From Micromonospora sp. C28SCA-DRY-2 (GTDB lineage: Bacteria > Actinomycetota > Actinomycetes > Mycobacteriales > Micromonosporaceae): DNA of 64,000 nucleotides. The notes beneath the pieces were generated by a model, which ran no database searches, was not told the DNA's origin, and saw only the letters and a list, made by a program, of their open reading frames with translations. The position numbers and the translations under genes are program-made. Position 1 is the first letter of the stretch. Each line of letters starts with the position of its first letter. The DNA lies in NCBI RefSeq assembly GCF_030519475.1, contig NZ_JAUMKD010000003.1, forward strand, positions 620,001 to 684,000, in the 5' to 3' direction. This document shows positions 28,586-35,721 of this stretch, in pieces.

Positions 28586-28667
28586 ACCACTGACAGGGCT
28601 CGCACGACGGCCGTGACGACCGCGATCCGCTCTCGCAGCAAGTCCCGGAGCCGCTGCGGACGCCTGG

Positions 28668-29870
28668 TCATAGCAGGTCTTTGTTGGTGCGGGCGCTCCA
28701 GACCGCCAGTGCTGCTGCCAGAGCACAGGCGCCGCCGAGCCACAGGACTGCCTGGAGGGTGAGCGAGTCGACGATGACGCCGCCGGTGAGCGCCCCGAGC
28801 CCGATCGACAGGTTGAACACCGCCACCCACAGGGCGGAGGCCGCTTCCACGGATTGAGGCGCGGTCTTGATCATCCATGTTTGCAGGCCGACCGACACTC
28901 CGCCGAAGGCCAGGCCCCAGACGATCAACAGTGCCGCGCCGCCGACTGGTCCCCCGCCCAGTACCAGGTAGAGGGGCATCGCGGCAGTCAGTGCGACGGC
29001 GATGGCCAGCACGGTCCGGTGCGGGTTGCGCGCCAACGCGGCGCCAGCGATGAAGTTGCCGACCATGCCGGCCGTACCGAACCCGAACAACAGCGGACCG
29101 ACGAGTCGTTCGTCGATCCCCGACAGCTGCTGCAGTGCCGGGCTCACGAAGGTGTACGCCGAGAAGTGGCCGGTGACGATGAGGAATGTCGCGAGGATGC
29201 CGACGCGGACACCCGGGTTGCGGAATTGCTCGGCCAACAGCCGCGGGCTGACGGGCTGGGACGCGGCCAACGGTGGCAGCACTGCCAGCAGAGCGAGCAG
29301 CGCGACGAAGGCCAGGGCGCTCAGCGTCGCGAAGGCGAAACGCCAGCCGGAGAAGTCGCCGAGCAGCGTGCCAAGGGGAACGCCAAACACGTTCGCGGCT
29401 CCGACACCGCCGAAGATGACCGCGGTGGCCCGTGGTACAGACGCGGGAGCCACGAGTCGGACGGCCAAGCCGCTGGCAACGGCCCAGAAGCCTCCGATCG
29501 CCACCCCGACGAGCACCCGAGAGGACACCAGCACGGCGAAGTCAGGCGCCAGGGCCGAGGCCACGTTCGCGACGGTCATCAGCCCCATCAGGCCCAGCAG
29601 CAGCAGTCGCCGGTCCATCCCGCCGACGAGTACCGGCACCAGCGGTGCCGCGACCGCGGCGACCAGGCTGGGCACGGTCACCATCAACCCGGCCGTCCCT
29701 TCGGAGACCGACATGGCCGATCCGACGGAGGTCAGTAGTCCGATCGGCAGTTGCTCGACGGTCACCAACAGGAATGTTCCCAGAGCAACCGCAGTGACTG
29801 CCAGCCAGCGACTCCTCCGTGGCGCCTGCTGCTCGGTCGCCCGGTCAGCGGTTCGTTCTGTCGTCGTCAC
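28668..29870 (-). CDS. MFS transporter, DHA1-type drug efflux (TetR-controlled)
   Basis: A 400-residue, twelve-helix transporter from GTG 29870; GAGGAGGT about 7 nt upstream is a near-perfect ribosome site. AVALGTFLLVTVEQLPIGLLTSVGSAMSVSEGTAGLMVTVPSLVAAVAAPLV and LVGVAIGGFWAVASGLAVRLV mark the DHA1 family. It is divergent from the TetR regulator at 29970, and the 99-bp space has two operator-like palindromes, so regulated drug or metabolite export is likely. Closely related to the MFS protein at 20609-21811. Confidence 0.9.
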   Translation of the reverse strand: MTTTERTADRATEQQAPRRSRWLAVTAVALGTFLLVTVEQLPIGLLTSVGSAMSVSEGTAGLMVTVPSLVAAVAAPLVPVLVGGMDRRLLLLGLMGLMTVANVASALAPDFAVLVSSRVLVGVAIGGFWAVASGLAVRLVAPASVPRATAVIFGGVGAANVFGVPLGTLLGDFSGWRFAFATLSALAFVALLALLAVLPPLAASQPVSPRLLAEQFRNPGVRVGILATFLIVTGHFSAYTFVSPALQQLSGIDERLVGPLLFGFGTAGMVGNFIAGAALARNPHRTVLAIAVALTAAMPLYLVLGGGPVGGAALLIVWGLAFGGVSVGLQTWMIKTAPQSVEAASALWVAVFNLSIGLGALTGGVIVDSLTLQAVLWLGGACALAAALAVWSARTNKDLL

Positions 29871-29887
29871 CGATACCTCCTCGACCT

Positions 29888-29949
29888 ATACGGGAGCGAT
29901 CGCTCCCGTATGCCAGAAGGGACCCTAGTATGGGAGCGGTCGCTCCACA
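29888..29949. promoter_or_regulatory. two palindromic operators between MFS and TetR genes
   Basis: Site 1 (29888-29911) is a perfect 24-bp palindrome with half-site ATACGGGAGCGA. Site 2 (29929-29949) repeats the core GGAGCG-N2-CGCTCC with imperfect flanks (TATGGGAGCG / CGCTCCACA). Centres are 40 bp apart. Assignment to the adjacent TetR protein is inferred from position. Confidence 0.85.
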
Positions 29950-29969
29950 AGCTTGGTAGGGTGACGGGC

Positions 29970-30572
29970 ATGCCACGCCCCAGACAGTTCGACGAGCAGG
30001 ACGCGGTCATCAGGGCGACCGAATTGTTCTGGCGCCGCGGTTACAACGCCACCTCCGTGCGTGATCTGGGCGCCGAACTCGAACTCACTCCCAGCAGCCT
30101 CTATCGCACGTTCACCGATAAGCACACGTTGTTCCTGCGCGCGCTCGACCACTATCGGGCGACCGAGTCCGCCGAGGCCGAGCAGCGGTTGGACGCCGCA
30201 GGGCGTTCGGTCCGCCAGGTACTGCGAGAATGGATGCTGTGGCTGGTCTCCCGCCCGCAGGCAAGCGAGTCCGGTCGAGGCTGCTTCGTGGTCAACACAG
30301 CAACCGAACTCGGCGCCACCGACGCCCAGGTCAGCCAGCGAACCGAGGCCGCCTTCGAGGTCACTCGGCATGCACTGCGGACGCTGTTGCAGGAGGGCCG
30401 TCGCAGCGGCGAACTACCCGCCGACCTCGACATCGACGCCGCCGTGGAACTGCTGTTCACCACGGTACTCGGACTGCGGGTACGAGAGCGCGCGGGCCAC
30501 GACCGGGCACGACTTGCCACTGCGATCGACGTCGCGGTCCAGTCTCTGGGCAGTGTCTCGAGGTGCGGGTAG
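29970..30572 (+). CDS. TetR/AcrR family transcriptional regulator
   Basis: A 200-residue regulator (ATG 29970, MPRPRQFDEQDAV). HTH: ATELFWRRGYNATSVRDLGAELELTPSSLYRTFTDKHTLFLRAL. The ligand domain (ESGRGCFVVNTATELGATDAQV and later AVELLFTTVLGLRVRERAG) matches the common subgroup with a Cys in 'GRGCF', similar to redox-responsive repressors. It faces the MFS gene and likely represses both through the two GGAGCG palindromes. Confidence 0.92.
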   Translation: MPRPRQFDEQDAVIRATELFWRRGYNATSVRDLGAELELTPSSLYRTFTDKHTLFLRALDHYRATESAEAEQRLDAAGRSVRQVLREWMLWLVSRPQASESGRGCFVVNTATELGATDAQVSQRTEAAFEVTRHALRTLLQEGRRSGELPADLDIDAAVELLFTTVLGLRVRERAGHDRARLATAIDVAVQSLGSVSRCG

Positions 30573-30790
30573 CCACTCGTGGATCACGGTGACGTGGATG
30601 GTGGCTTCGTAGCGGACAGCCAGCTTTCGTATCGGGTGGCCAGCCCGTGGTGGCGCTTGAGGCGGTTGATGCCGCACTCGACCGCGTGGCGCTGCCGGCA
30701 GACTCAGATCGAAGGCAGGCGGCCGGCCGCACCCACCCGCTGAACCCCCACACGGCGGGCCGAACTCGCGGCGCCGTTGTCCCCCGTTCG
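30566..30790 (-). pseudogene. IS5-family transposase remnant (right)
   Basis: Reading the minus strand: [10 protein letters not shown], then (frameshift) [25 protein letters not shown], then (one base lost) [19 protein letters not shown]. This is the C-terminal catalytic end of an IS5-type transposase including the presumed catalytic Glu in VECGINRLK. It ends at the 3' end of the TetR gene. It is the same family as the 28300-28585 remnant but in the opposite orientation. Confidence 0.8.
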
Positions 30791-30944
30791 CGCGTTGACA
30801 TGCCGCGGCGAGCATCCGATGAAGCGCCAGCACTTCGTGGTAGCCCTCGCCCGTACGGTCCCCACGTCCACCGCTCAAGCGTGCCGCATGCCGCCGTTCA
30901 CCGGTTTGAATGATGCTGCGCGGAGGACACAGGTACGCGAGCAG

Positions 30945-31178
30945 TCAGAGGTTGTCCTCGTCCGATGGCGGCATCCCGGGCTTGCTGAAGATGTTGCTGA
31001 TGTACTTGCTGACCAAGGAGTCAGGGGAGCCGGCCACCACAGCCGGCTCCCCACGTACATCAGACCCCTTCGGCCCCTCGTACGCCCGGCGGACGTCGAC
31101 CTCCACGTCGAACCCGGCGTCGATGAAGATGTCGACGAACGTCTTCGACCACCCCACCGCTGCGTCCTTCGACCGCAC
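30945..31178 (-). CDS. small hypothetical protein
   Basis: About 77 residues from GTG 31178 with GAGGGGA just upstream. The sequence SKTFVDIFIDAGFDVEVDVRRAYEGPKGSDVRGEPAVVAGSPDSLVSKYISNIFSKPGMPPSDEDNL is balanced in composition and unlike neighbouring noise. It may instead be the 3' end of a larger gene whose 5' part is lost. No family recognised. Confidence 0.4.
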   Translation of the reverse strand: MRSKDAAVGWSKTFVDIFIDAGFDVEVDVRRAYEGPKGSDVRGEPAVVAGSPDSLVSKYISNIFSKPGMPPSDEDNL

Positions 31179-31228
31179 GTCCCCTCGTCGTGCCGCCCCA
31201 GCCTGGCAAGGACCGCGCGGCGTTGCGA

Positions 31229-31585
31229 CTAGCCGGCTCGAAGCGGCGCGGTGTCGAACGCGACCAGGGACTCCGTCACGACGCCGTCGCGCATCCGCAT
31301 CCGGTCGATGCCCTGCCACTCGATGGCGACACCGGCGACGGTCGCCCGGGCCCGCCAGCTGATGAACAGCAGGTCGTCGCGCTGGGCGTGGTCCGTCACC
31401 TCGAGCCGCAGGTCGGGGAAGCGCTGGAGGGTTCCGGCGACCCGGCTCGCCCAGGCGTCGGCCCCGCGAATCGGCTCCGCCAGACCCGGCCAGGTCAGCA
31501 CGATGTCCGGATCGCTCAGGGTACGGATCTTTTCCGGCGTGGGGTCACCCCAGGCCGCCGCCCACCGCTCGACGAAGTCAGGCAT
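31229..31585 (-). CDS. SnoaL-like / NTF2 family protein
   Basis: About 118 residues. Two ATGs are in frame; the second (31585) sits 6 nt after GAGGAG and is preferred over the first, which touches it. PDFVERWAAAWGDPTPEKIRTLSDPDIVLTWPGLAEPIRGADAWASRVAGTLQRFPDLRLEVTD and later IEWQGIDRMRMRDGVVTESLVAFD match the SnoaL-like cone fold. Divergent to the TetR gene at 31685, with operator-like repeats between, hence probably its target. Confidence 0.82.
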   Translation of the reverse strand: MPDFVERWAAAWGDPTPEKIRTLSDPDIVLTWPGLAEPIRGADAWASRVAGTLQRFPDLRLEVTDHAQRDDLLFISWRARATVAGVAIEWQGIDRMRMRDGVVTESLVAFDTAPLRAG

Positions 31586-31608
31586 CGCCATCTCCTCAGC
31601 TAGAAAGA

Positions 31609-31662
31609 TACGTACTCAAGGTACGTACTTGCGGGTTGGAAGTTACGTACCCGTAGTATGTG
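31609..31662. promoter_or_regulatory. two TACGTAC operator-like repeats between SnoaL-like and TetR genes
   Basis: Site 1, 31609-31627: TACGTAC-TCAAG-GTACGTA, a perfect 7-5-7 inverted repeat. Site 2, 31644-31662: TACGTAC-CCGTA-GTATGTG, with two mismatches in the second arm. They are 35 bp apart and span the likely promoters of both genes. Confidence 0.75.
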
Positions 31663-31684
31663 ATGTCAAGTGGAGGGAGCAGGG

Positions 31685-32248
31685 ATGCGGCGTACGCAGG
31701 CGGAGCGGACGGAGGCCACGACCTCGGGGCTGGTGGAGACGGCGGCCGGGCTGTTCGGCCGCGACGGCTACTCGGCCACCTCCATCGATGACGTCGCACG
31801 CGCCGCCGGGGTCACCAAGGGAGCGGTGTACCACCACTTCGACGGGAAGATCGGGCTGTTCCGGGCGGTCTTCGTACGCGAGGAGCAGCGGCTCGTGGAG
31901 CGGTTGGCTGCCGCGGCCGGCGGGACGGCCGACCCCTGGCAGGCCATCCGGGCCGGCTGCGCCGCGTTTCTCGACGCCTGTCTCGACCCGGCCGTGCGGC
32001 AGATCATCCTGCTGGACGGACCGGCGGTCCTCGGCTGGCAGGAGGTCCGCCGCATCGAGGACGACTACCTCGTCGCCCTGCTGCGCCGCGGCTTGGAGCG
32101 CGCGAGCGGGGGCAATATCGAGGCCCGTACCCACCTGCTGGTCGGGGCGCTCTGCGAGGCGGGTCTGTTGCTCGCGCGCGACCCTACGGCGAAAGCCGAG
32201 CTCCGTCGGGAGCTGAACCTGCTCCTCAACGCGTACTCGACGCGTTAG
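31685..32248 (+). CDS. TetR/AcrR family transcriptional regulator
   Basis: A 187-residue protein (ATG 31685, ribosome site GGAGGGAGC). HTH: GLFGRDGYSATSIDDVARAAGVTKGAVYHHFDGKIGLFRAVF, then ILLDGPAVLGWQEVRRIEDDYLVALLRRGLERA in the ligand domain, the TetR_C_33-like DGPAVLGW motif common in actinomycetes. It is divergent from the SnoaL-like gene and most likely autoregulated through the TACGTAC repeats. Confidence 0.9.
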   Translation: MRRTQAERTEATTSGLVETAAGLFGRDGYSATSIDDVARAAGVTKGAVYHHFDGKIGLFRAVFVREEQRLVERLAAAAGGTADPWQAIRAGCAAFLDACLDPAVRQIILLDGPAVLGWQEVRRIEDDYLVALLRRGLERASGGNIEARTHLLVGALCEAGLLLARDPTAKAELRRELNLLLNAYSTR

Positions 32249-32446
32249 TACTCCAACGTCACCCGGCGCGGCGGCACTTCCCGCGACCGGATTTCCGATT
32301 CCGCATCGGAGGCTCTCCCCGGACTCGTAACCTCCTGGTGTCACGAATGGGGTGTCTGATCTGGAGAGAGCACGCGCGCGGTGGCTAGGAATCGACTGCG
32401 GGCGCTGTACAGGATCGGCAGTCACTGACGAACCTGAACCGAGGGA

Positions 32447-33694
32447 ATGGAATCGACAATGAACCTGCGGCAACGCCGGATACGGGTAGGTATCCGGGCC
32501 AGTGTGGTTTCCGCCGTGGTGGTCGGGGCCACCACGCTCGCCGCGTCCCCCGGGTACGCGCAGCTGCGGGCCTTTCCCTCTGACCCGCGCGCCGAGTTTC
32601 ACGAGGGCAACGCGACCACCTGTGCCCAGGTCGGTGAGGCCGACGCCCTCCAGATGGGCGCACCGGACGACAGCGACTCCGCCGACGATTTCGTGGCCGG
32701 AACCGTCGAGTCGTTACCTCAGGGGCAGGCGCTGAATGTCGCGATCACCCCGGCGGGCGTCACCGGCGGCGTGGTCGTCGACGCCGTGGTCGTGAAGGGC
32801 AGCAACGGGTACAACGTCTACCGAGACCCGGCCGTCCTGCCACCGACCCTGCCGCCGCCGCAGCGCTACATCTCCCCGCGGACCGAGGGCGGCAACATTC
32901 CTGACATCAGCCATTGGTTCGTCTGCTACCACACCGGACCCCTGCCGTCCGGGTCGCTGCTGGTCAGAAAACTGGTGATTCCCCCACTGGGCCGCTCGGC
33001 GCAACCGCTTCCCGACAGTTACACCGTCAGAGTGAACTGCCCGCAGACCGGCATCGCCGACGTCACCTTCGAAAGCGGCGGCGGGTCCGTCGTCATCCCC
33101 GACCTGGTAGCCGGTGACAGGTGCACCGTCGTCGAGCTGGAACAGCCGCTCCCCGCTGGAACGGTGGTGACCGGCTCACCTTCCACAGTGGAAATCGCAC
33201 CAGGGACGACCGTCAGCGGCACGATAACCAACGACTTCTCCCGGGTCGCAGTGCAGACGGGCACCGTTCAGGTCGTCAAACGGATCACTGGTGCGCCCAC
33301 CTCGCCGCCAGCGAGCTTCACCGCCCGGGTCGAATGCGACACGCCGTCCAGCCAGACGGTGTCGCTGCCCGCCACGGGTGGACCGGCCGATGCCGTCACC
33401 GTCACGGCCGAGTCGCTCTGCCGCGTCGAGGAGATCGTCCCGGCCGGTTGGACCGTCTCGTACTCCGTCGACGGCGCTCCGTCCACGTCGAGTCCGCCGC
33501 TGTTCACCGTCGAGAACCAGCAGACGGTGACCGTCACCGTGACCAACACGCCGCCGAGCGAACCGGGGCTGCCGGTGACCGGCGCCCCCACCGGCCAGGT
33601 CGTCGCCCTCGCCGGCATCTTCATCGCCTCCGGGTCGGCGATGCTGCTCCTCGCGCGCTCGCTGCGGGGCAGGTGCCGGATCGAAGCACGGTGA
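32447..33694 (+). CDS. LPVTG-anchored surface protein with DUF5979-like repeats
   Basis: 415 residues. An N-terminal signal peptide (about 1-38: SVVSAVVVGATTLAASPGYA) and a C-terminal sorting signal LPVTG, then GQVVALAGIFIASGSAMLLLA and RSLRGRCR, make it a sortase substrate. The middle has two similar Ig-like modules (YTVRVNCPQTG...CTVVELEQPLPAGTVV and FTARVECDTPS...CRVEEIVPAGWTVSY), each with paired cysteines, resembling DUF5979. The start may instead be the ATG at 32459. No sortase gene is nearby. Probably displayed on the cell wall; function unknown. Confidence 0.85.
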   Translation: MESTMNLRQRRIRVGIRASVVSAVVVGATTLAASPGYAQLRAFPSDPRAEFHEGNATTCAQVGEADALQMGAPDDSDSADDFVAGTVESLPQGQALNVAITPAGVTGGVVVDAVVVKGSNGYNVYRDPAVLPPTLPPPQRYISPRTEGGNIPDISHWFVCYHTGPLPSGSLLVRKLVIPPLGRSAQPLPDSYTVRVNCPQTGIADVTFESGGGSVVIPDLVAGDRCTVVELEQPLPAGTVVTGSPSTVEIAPGTTVSGTITNDFSRVAVQTGTVQVVKRITGAPTSPPASFTARVECDTPSSQTVSLPATGGPADAVTVTAESLCRVEEIVPAGWTVSYSVDGAPSTSSPPLFTVENQQTVTVTVTNTPPSEPGLPVTGAPTGQVVALAGIFIASGSAMLLLARSLRGRCRIEAR

Positions 33695-33740
33695 CCAGCC
33701 GCACGGGTTGACGCGGACCCGGCGTCAGGATCGATGCGTT

Positions 33741-34481
33741 TCAAGCGATGATCCGCACCTCCGGGTAGGCCGGGCTCGGGCCTTCGAGCAGGGGCTGCCG
33801 CTGGTGGCGAAGGTGCAGGTCGAAGAACGCGAGCGGGTACGCCTGCTGTATCCGAATCGCCCGGGCCGGGCTCAAGGTGCCGACCCAGCCGGCGAGGTCC
33901 TCGTCGCTCATCCCGACGAACCTCGCCAGTTGCGGGATCAGTCACTGGCGGTCGCAGTACGCCCCGTGAGCCGCGCCCTCGGCATGCACGTTGAGGCGCC
34001 ATCCGCGCAGGCTCGACCAGAACTGGGCGACGCTCGGCTCGGCGGTCCGGGTGAAATCTGCGGTCATCAGCATGAACGGCCGGTCGAGGTCGGTGACCGG
34101 CGGCGCCGACTCCATCGGCCCGTCGAAACTGAGCCCGCACCGGACGCGCCGGTCGGTGTTCATGACGAGAGCGGTCGCCGTGGCGCCCTTCGACCAGCCG
34201 AACATGCCGATGCGACGCAGGTCGAGCGCGGCACCCAGGCCGGCCGGCAGCGGACGGCGCTGGGCATCGGGGTTGCGACCGGCGGCGAGCTCCTCGACTC
34301 GGTCGAGGACGAACCGCATGTCGTCGGAGGAGTCCCATGGCGTGAAGGACATGCCGTCGACGGGGACGGTGAGCCGGCCGTCGGGGAACTCGCTGAACGC
34401 GTCGTAGGTATGATCCACCGTGACCACGACGTAGCCGTGGCTTGCGAGTTCTGTGCCGGTGATCGTGTTCTCCCACGGCAA
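33741..34481 (-). pseudogene. alpha/beta hydrolase (PAF-acetylhydrolase-like), broken
   Basis: From 34481 the minus strand reads ELASHGYVVVTVDHTYDAF, then IGMFGWSKGATATALVMN (nucleophile GWSKG) and EGAAHGAYCDRQ, then a TGA at 33942-33944, and continues in the same frame with LIPQLARFVGMSDEDLAGWVG to a final stop at 33741. The TGA probably replaced TGG (Trp). The N-terminal part is also missing, so the gene has lost its signal region and oxyanion strand. Confidence 0.75.
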
Positions 34482-34574
34482 CGATGGTCACCGCGCCGAC
34501 CACTGTCGTGGTCCCGACCCCGGGCGTCTAGGTGTTCCTGAACCGCGAGCTGCCGCAGCGGTGCGGCCGGCTCG

Positions 34575-34888
34575 AACAGCTGCTCGCCGTACGTCCACCA
34601 GCGGCACCGGCCAGGCTCGTACTGGCCGGTCGACCGTTTGCTGACCACGCCTTCGATGCCGGTGGCGACGGTCCAGTGCGTCAGTCAGTCCGCCGCCTGC
34701 CGCATGTCCACGGTCTGCGGAGTGAGGGTGAGCTGGGCCCGGGTGCCAGGACCCGGATCACCACGGAGGCGATCATCGGTGACGTGACCGACAGCATCCG
34801 CGACCCGAACACCGTGCTGCTCAGGCGGCGCAACCGGCGAGGAAGGCTGCGGTACACCGGCCGACTGCTCGGCCATGAGCTGGCCTGA
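34575..34888. pseudogene. ATP-dependent DNA ligase fragment with internal inversion
   Basis: On the minus strand 34747-34575 reads AQLTLTPQTVDMRQAD, TGA, LTHWTVATGIEGVVSKRSTG and QYEPGRCRWWTYG: ligase motif IV (EGVVxK) and V-like region. On the plus strand 34748-34888 reads TRITTEAIIGDVTDSIRDPN then TVLLRRRNRRGRLRYTGRL, the OB-domain start that follows in ligases (TRVTTEAIIGAVTGTL..P..LLLGR....RLRYTGR). Flipping the first piece would rejoin them in the right order. Remnant only; the adenylation-lysine region is absent. Confidence 0.6.
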
Positions 34889-35123
34889 CCTGCGCCGCCA
34901 CACTGGCTGCCGCCTTCAGAGGTTGACCCTGTTGACCGCCGTCGCCCACACCAACGGGCACGCAAGCAGGTTAAGCCCGGCTCCTCGTTGTCACTGAGCG
35001 GCACGTTGGGGCCTAGACTGACATCAGGCGGCAGCCGCTTGCGAGTTGCAACCGCTTGCGGCTTACGGGGCCAGCTCCCTGTGTTGTTCCTCCTGGCTTC
35101 GATCTCTAGTACGTTTGCCAACG

Positions 35124-35471
35124 ATGGAACTCACGACGGTGTTGAAGTCAGTCCTCGTGGCCGTCGTTATCGTCGCAGGGCTTGGGGTTCTCTTTCTGAT
35201 GGGTCACCCGTCACGCTTCGGACCAGGGTTGGCCGACCGAAGCGAGGCTGAGCGCGCGGCGATGATTGAGTCCGATCGTCGACATCATCATCTGGTTAAC
35301 CGGGGATCGTCAGCAGCCATTTCGATCATTACCGGTGTTTTCGCGGTAGCCATCCTCGCCGGTCGGCCAGAGAAGCGCTCGAGCGGGCTTATTATGGCGG
35401 CGATATCATTGGCCAGCGCTGCGGTGTTTGTGTTGCTCATTCGCCGGGACCGGCAGCGGCCTGGGGATTAG
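35124..35471 (+). CDS. small membrane protein, unknown function
   Basis: 115 residues from ATG 35124 (MELTTVLKSVLVAVVIVAGLGVLFLMG). Three hydrophobic segments: residues about 8-26, 63-77 (SAAISIITGVFAVAILAG) and 85-103 (GLIMAAISLASAAVFVLLI), with a charged extracytoplasmic or cytoplasmic loop (SEAERAAMIESDRRHHHLVN) between the first two. Composition is less GC-extreme than its neighbours. No family recognised. Confidence 0.6.
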   Translation: MELTTVLKSVLVAVVIVAGLGVLFLMGHPSRFGPGLADRSEAERAAMIESDRRHHHLVNRGSSAAISIITGVFAVAILAGRPEKRSSGLIMAAISLASAAVFVLLIRRDRQRPGD

Positions 35472-35604
35472 AAGAAGATCCCAGCTCGCTGGGTCGAGCC
35501 GGCTCGGCGCTAGGTCGGTCATCGGGCACACCTTTCCGGCGTGGTTCGAGTGGGCGTTCCCTGGCTCCGGATGACCTCGGAACGTGCCGTCTAGTCGCCC
35601 AGCG

Positions 35605-35634
35605 GCGTGGGCCCGCCCTCAGGCGGGCCCACGC
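35605..35634. terminator. 13-bp stem-loop downstream of beta-lactamase-fold gene
   Basis: GCGTGGGCCCGCC, loop CTCA, then the perfect reverse complement. It lies 88 bp beyond the stop of the minus-strand serine hydrolase. Likely rho-independent terminator without a strong U-tract. Confidence 0.75.
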
Positions 35635-35721
35635 GAGATGCGGGCGGCAGTACGAAGAGCTGCCGCCCGCGCCCGTCGGCCGGCCCACCGCGGGCCACGC
35701 CGGTCCGCCCGGCGGCGGTGC

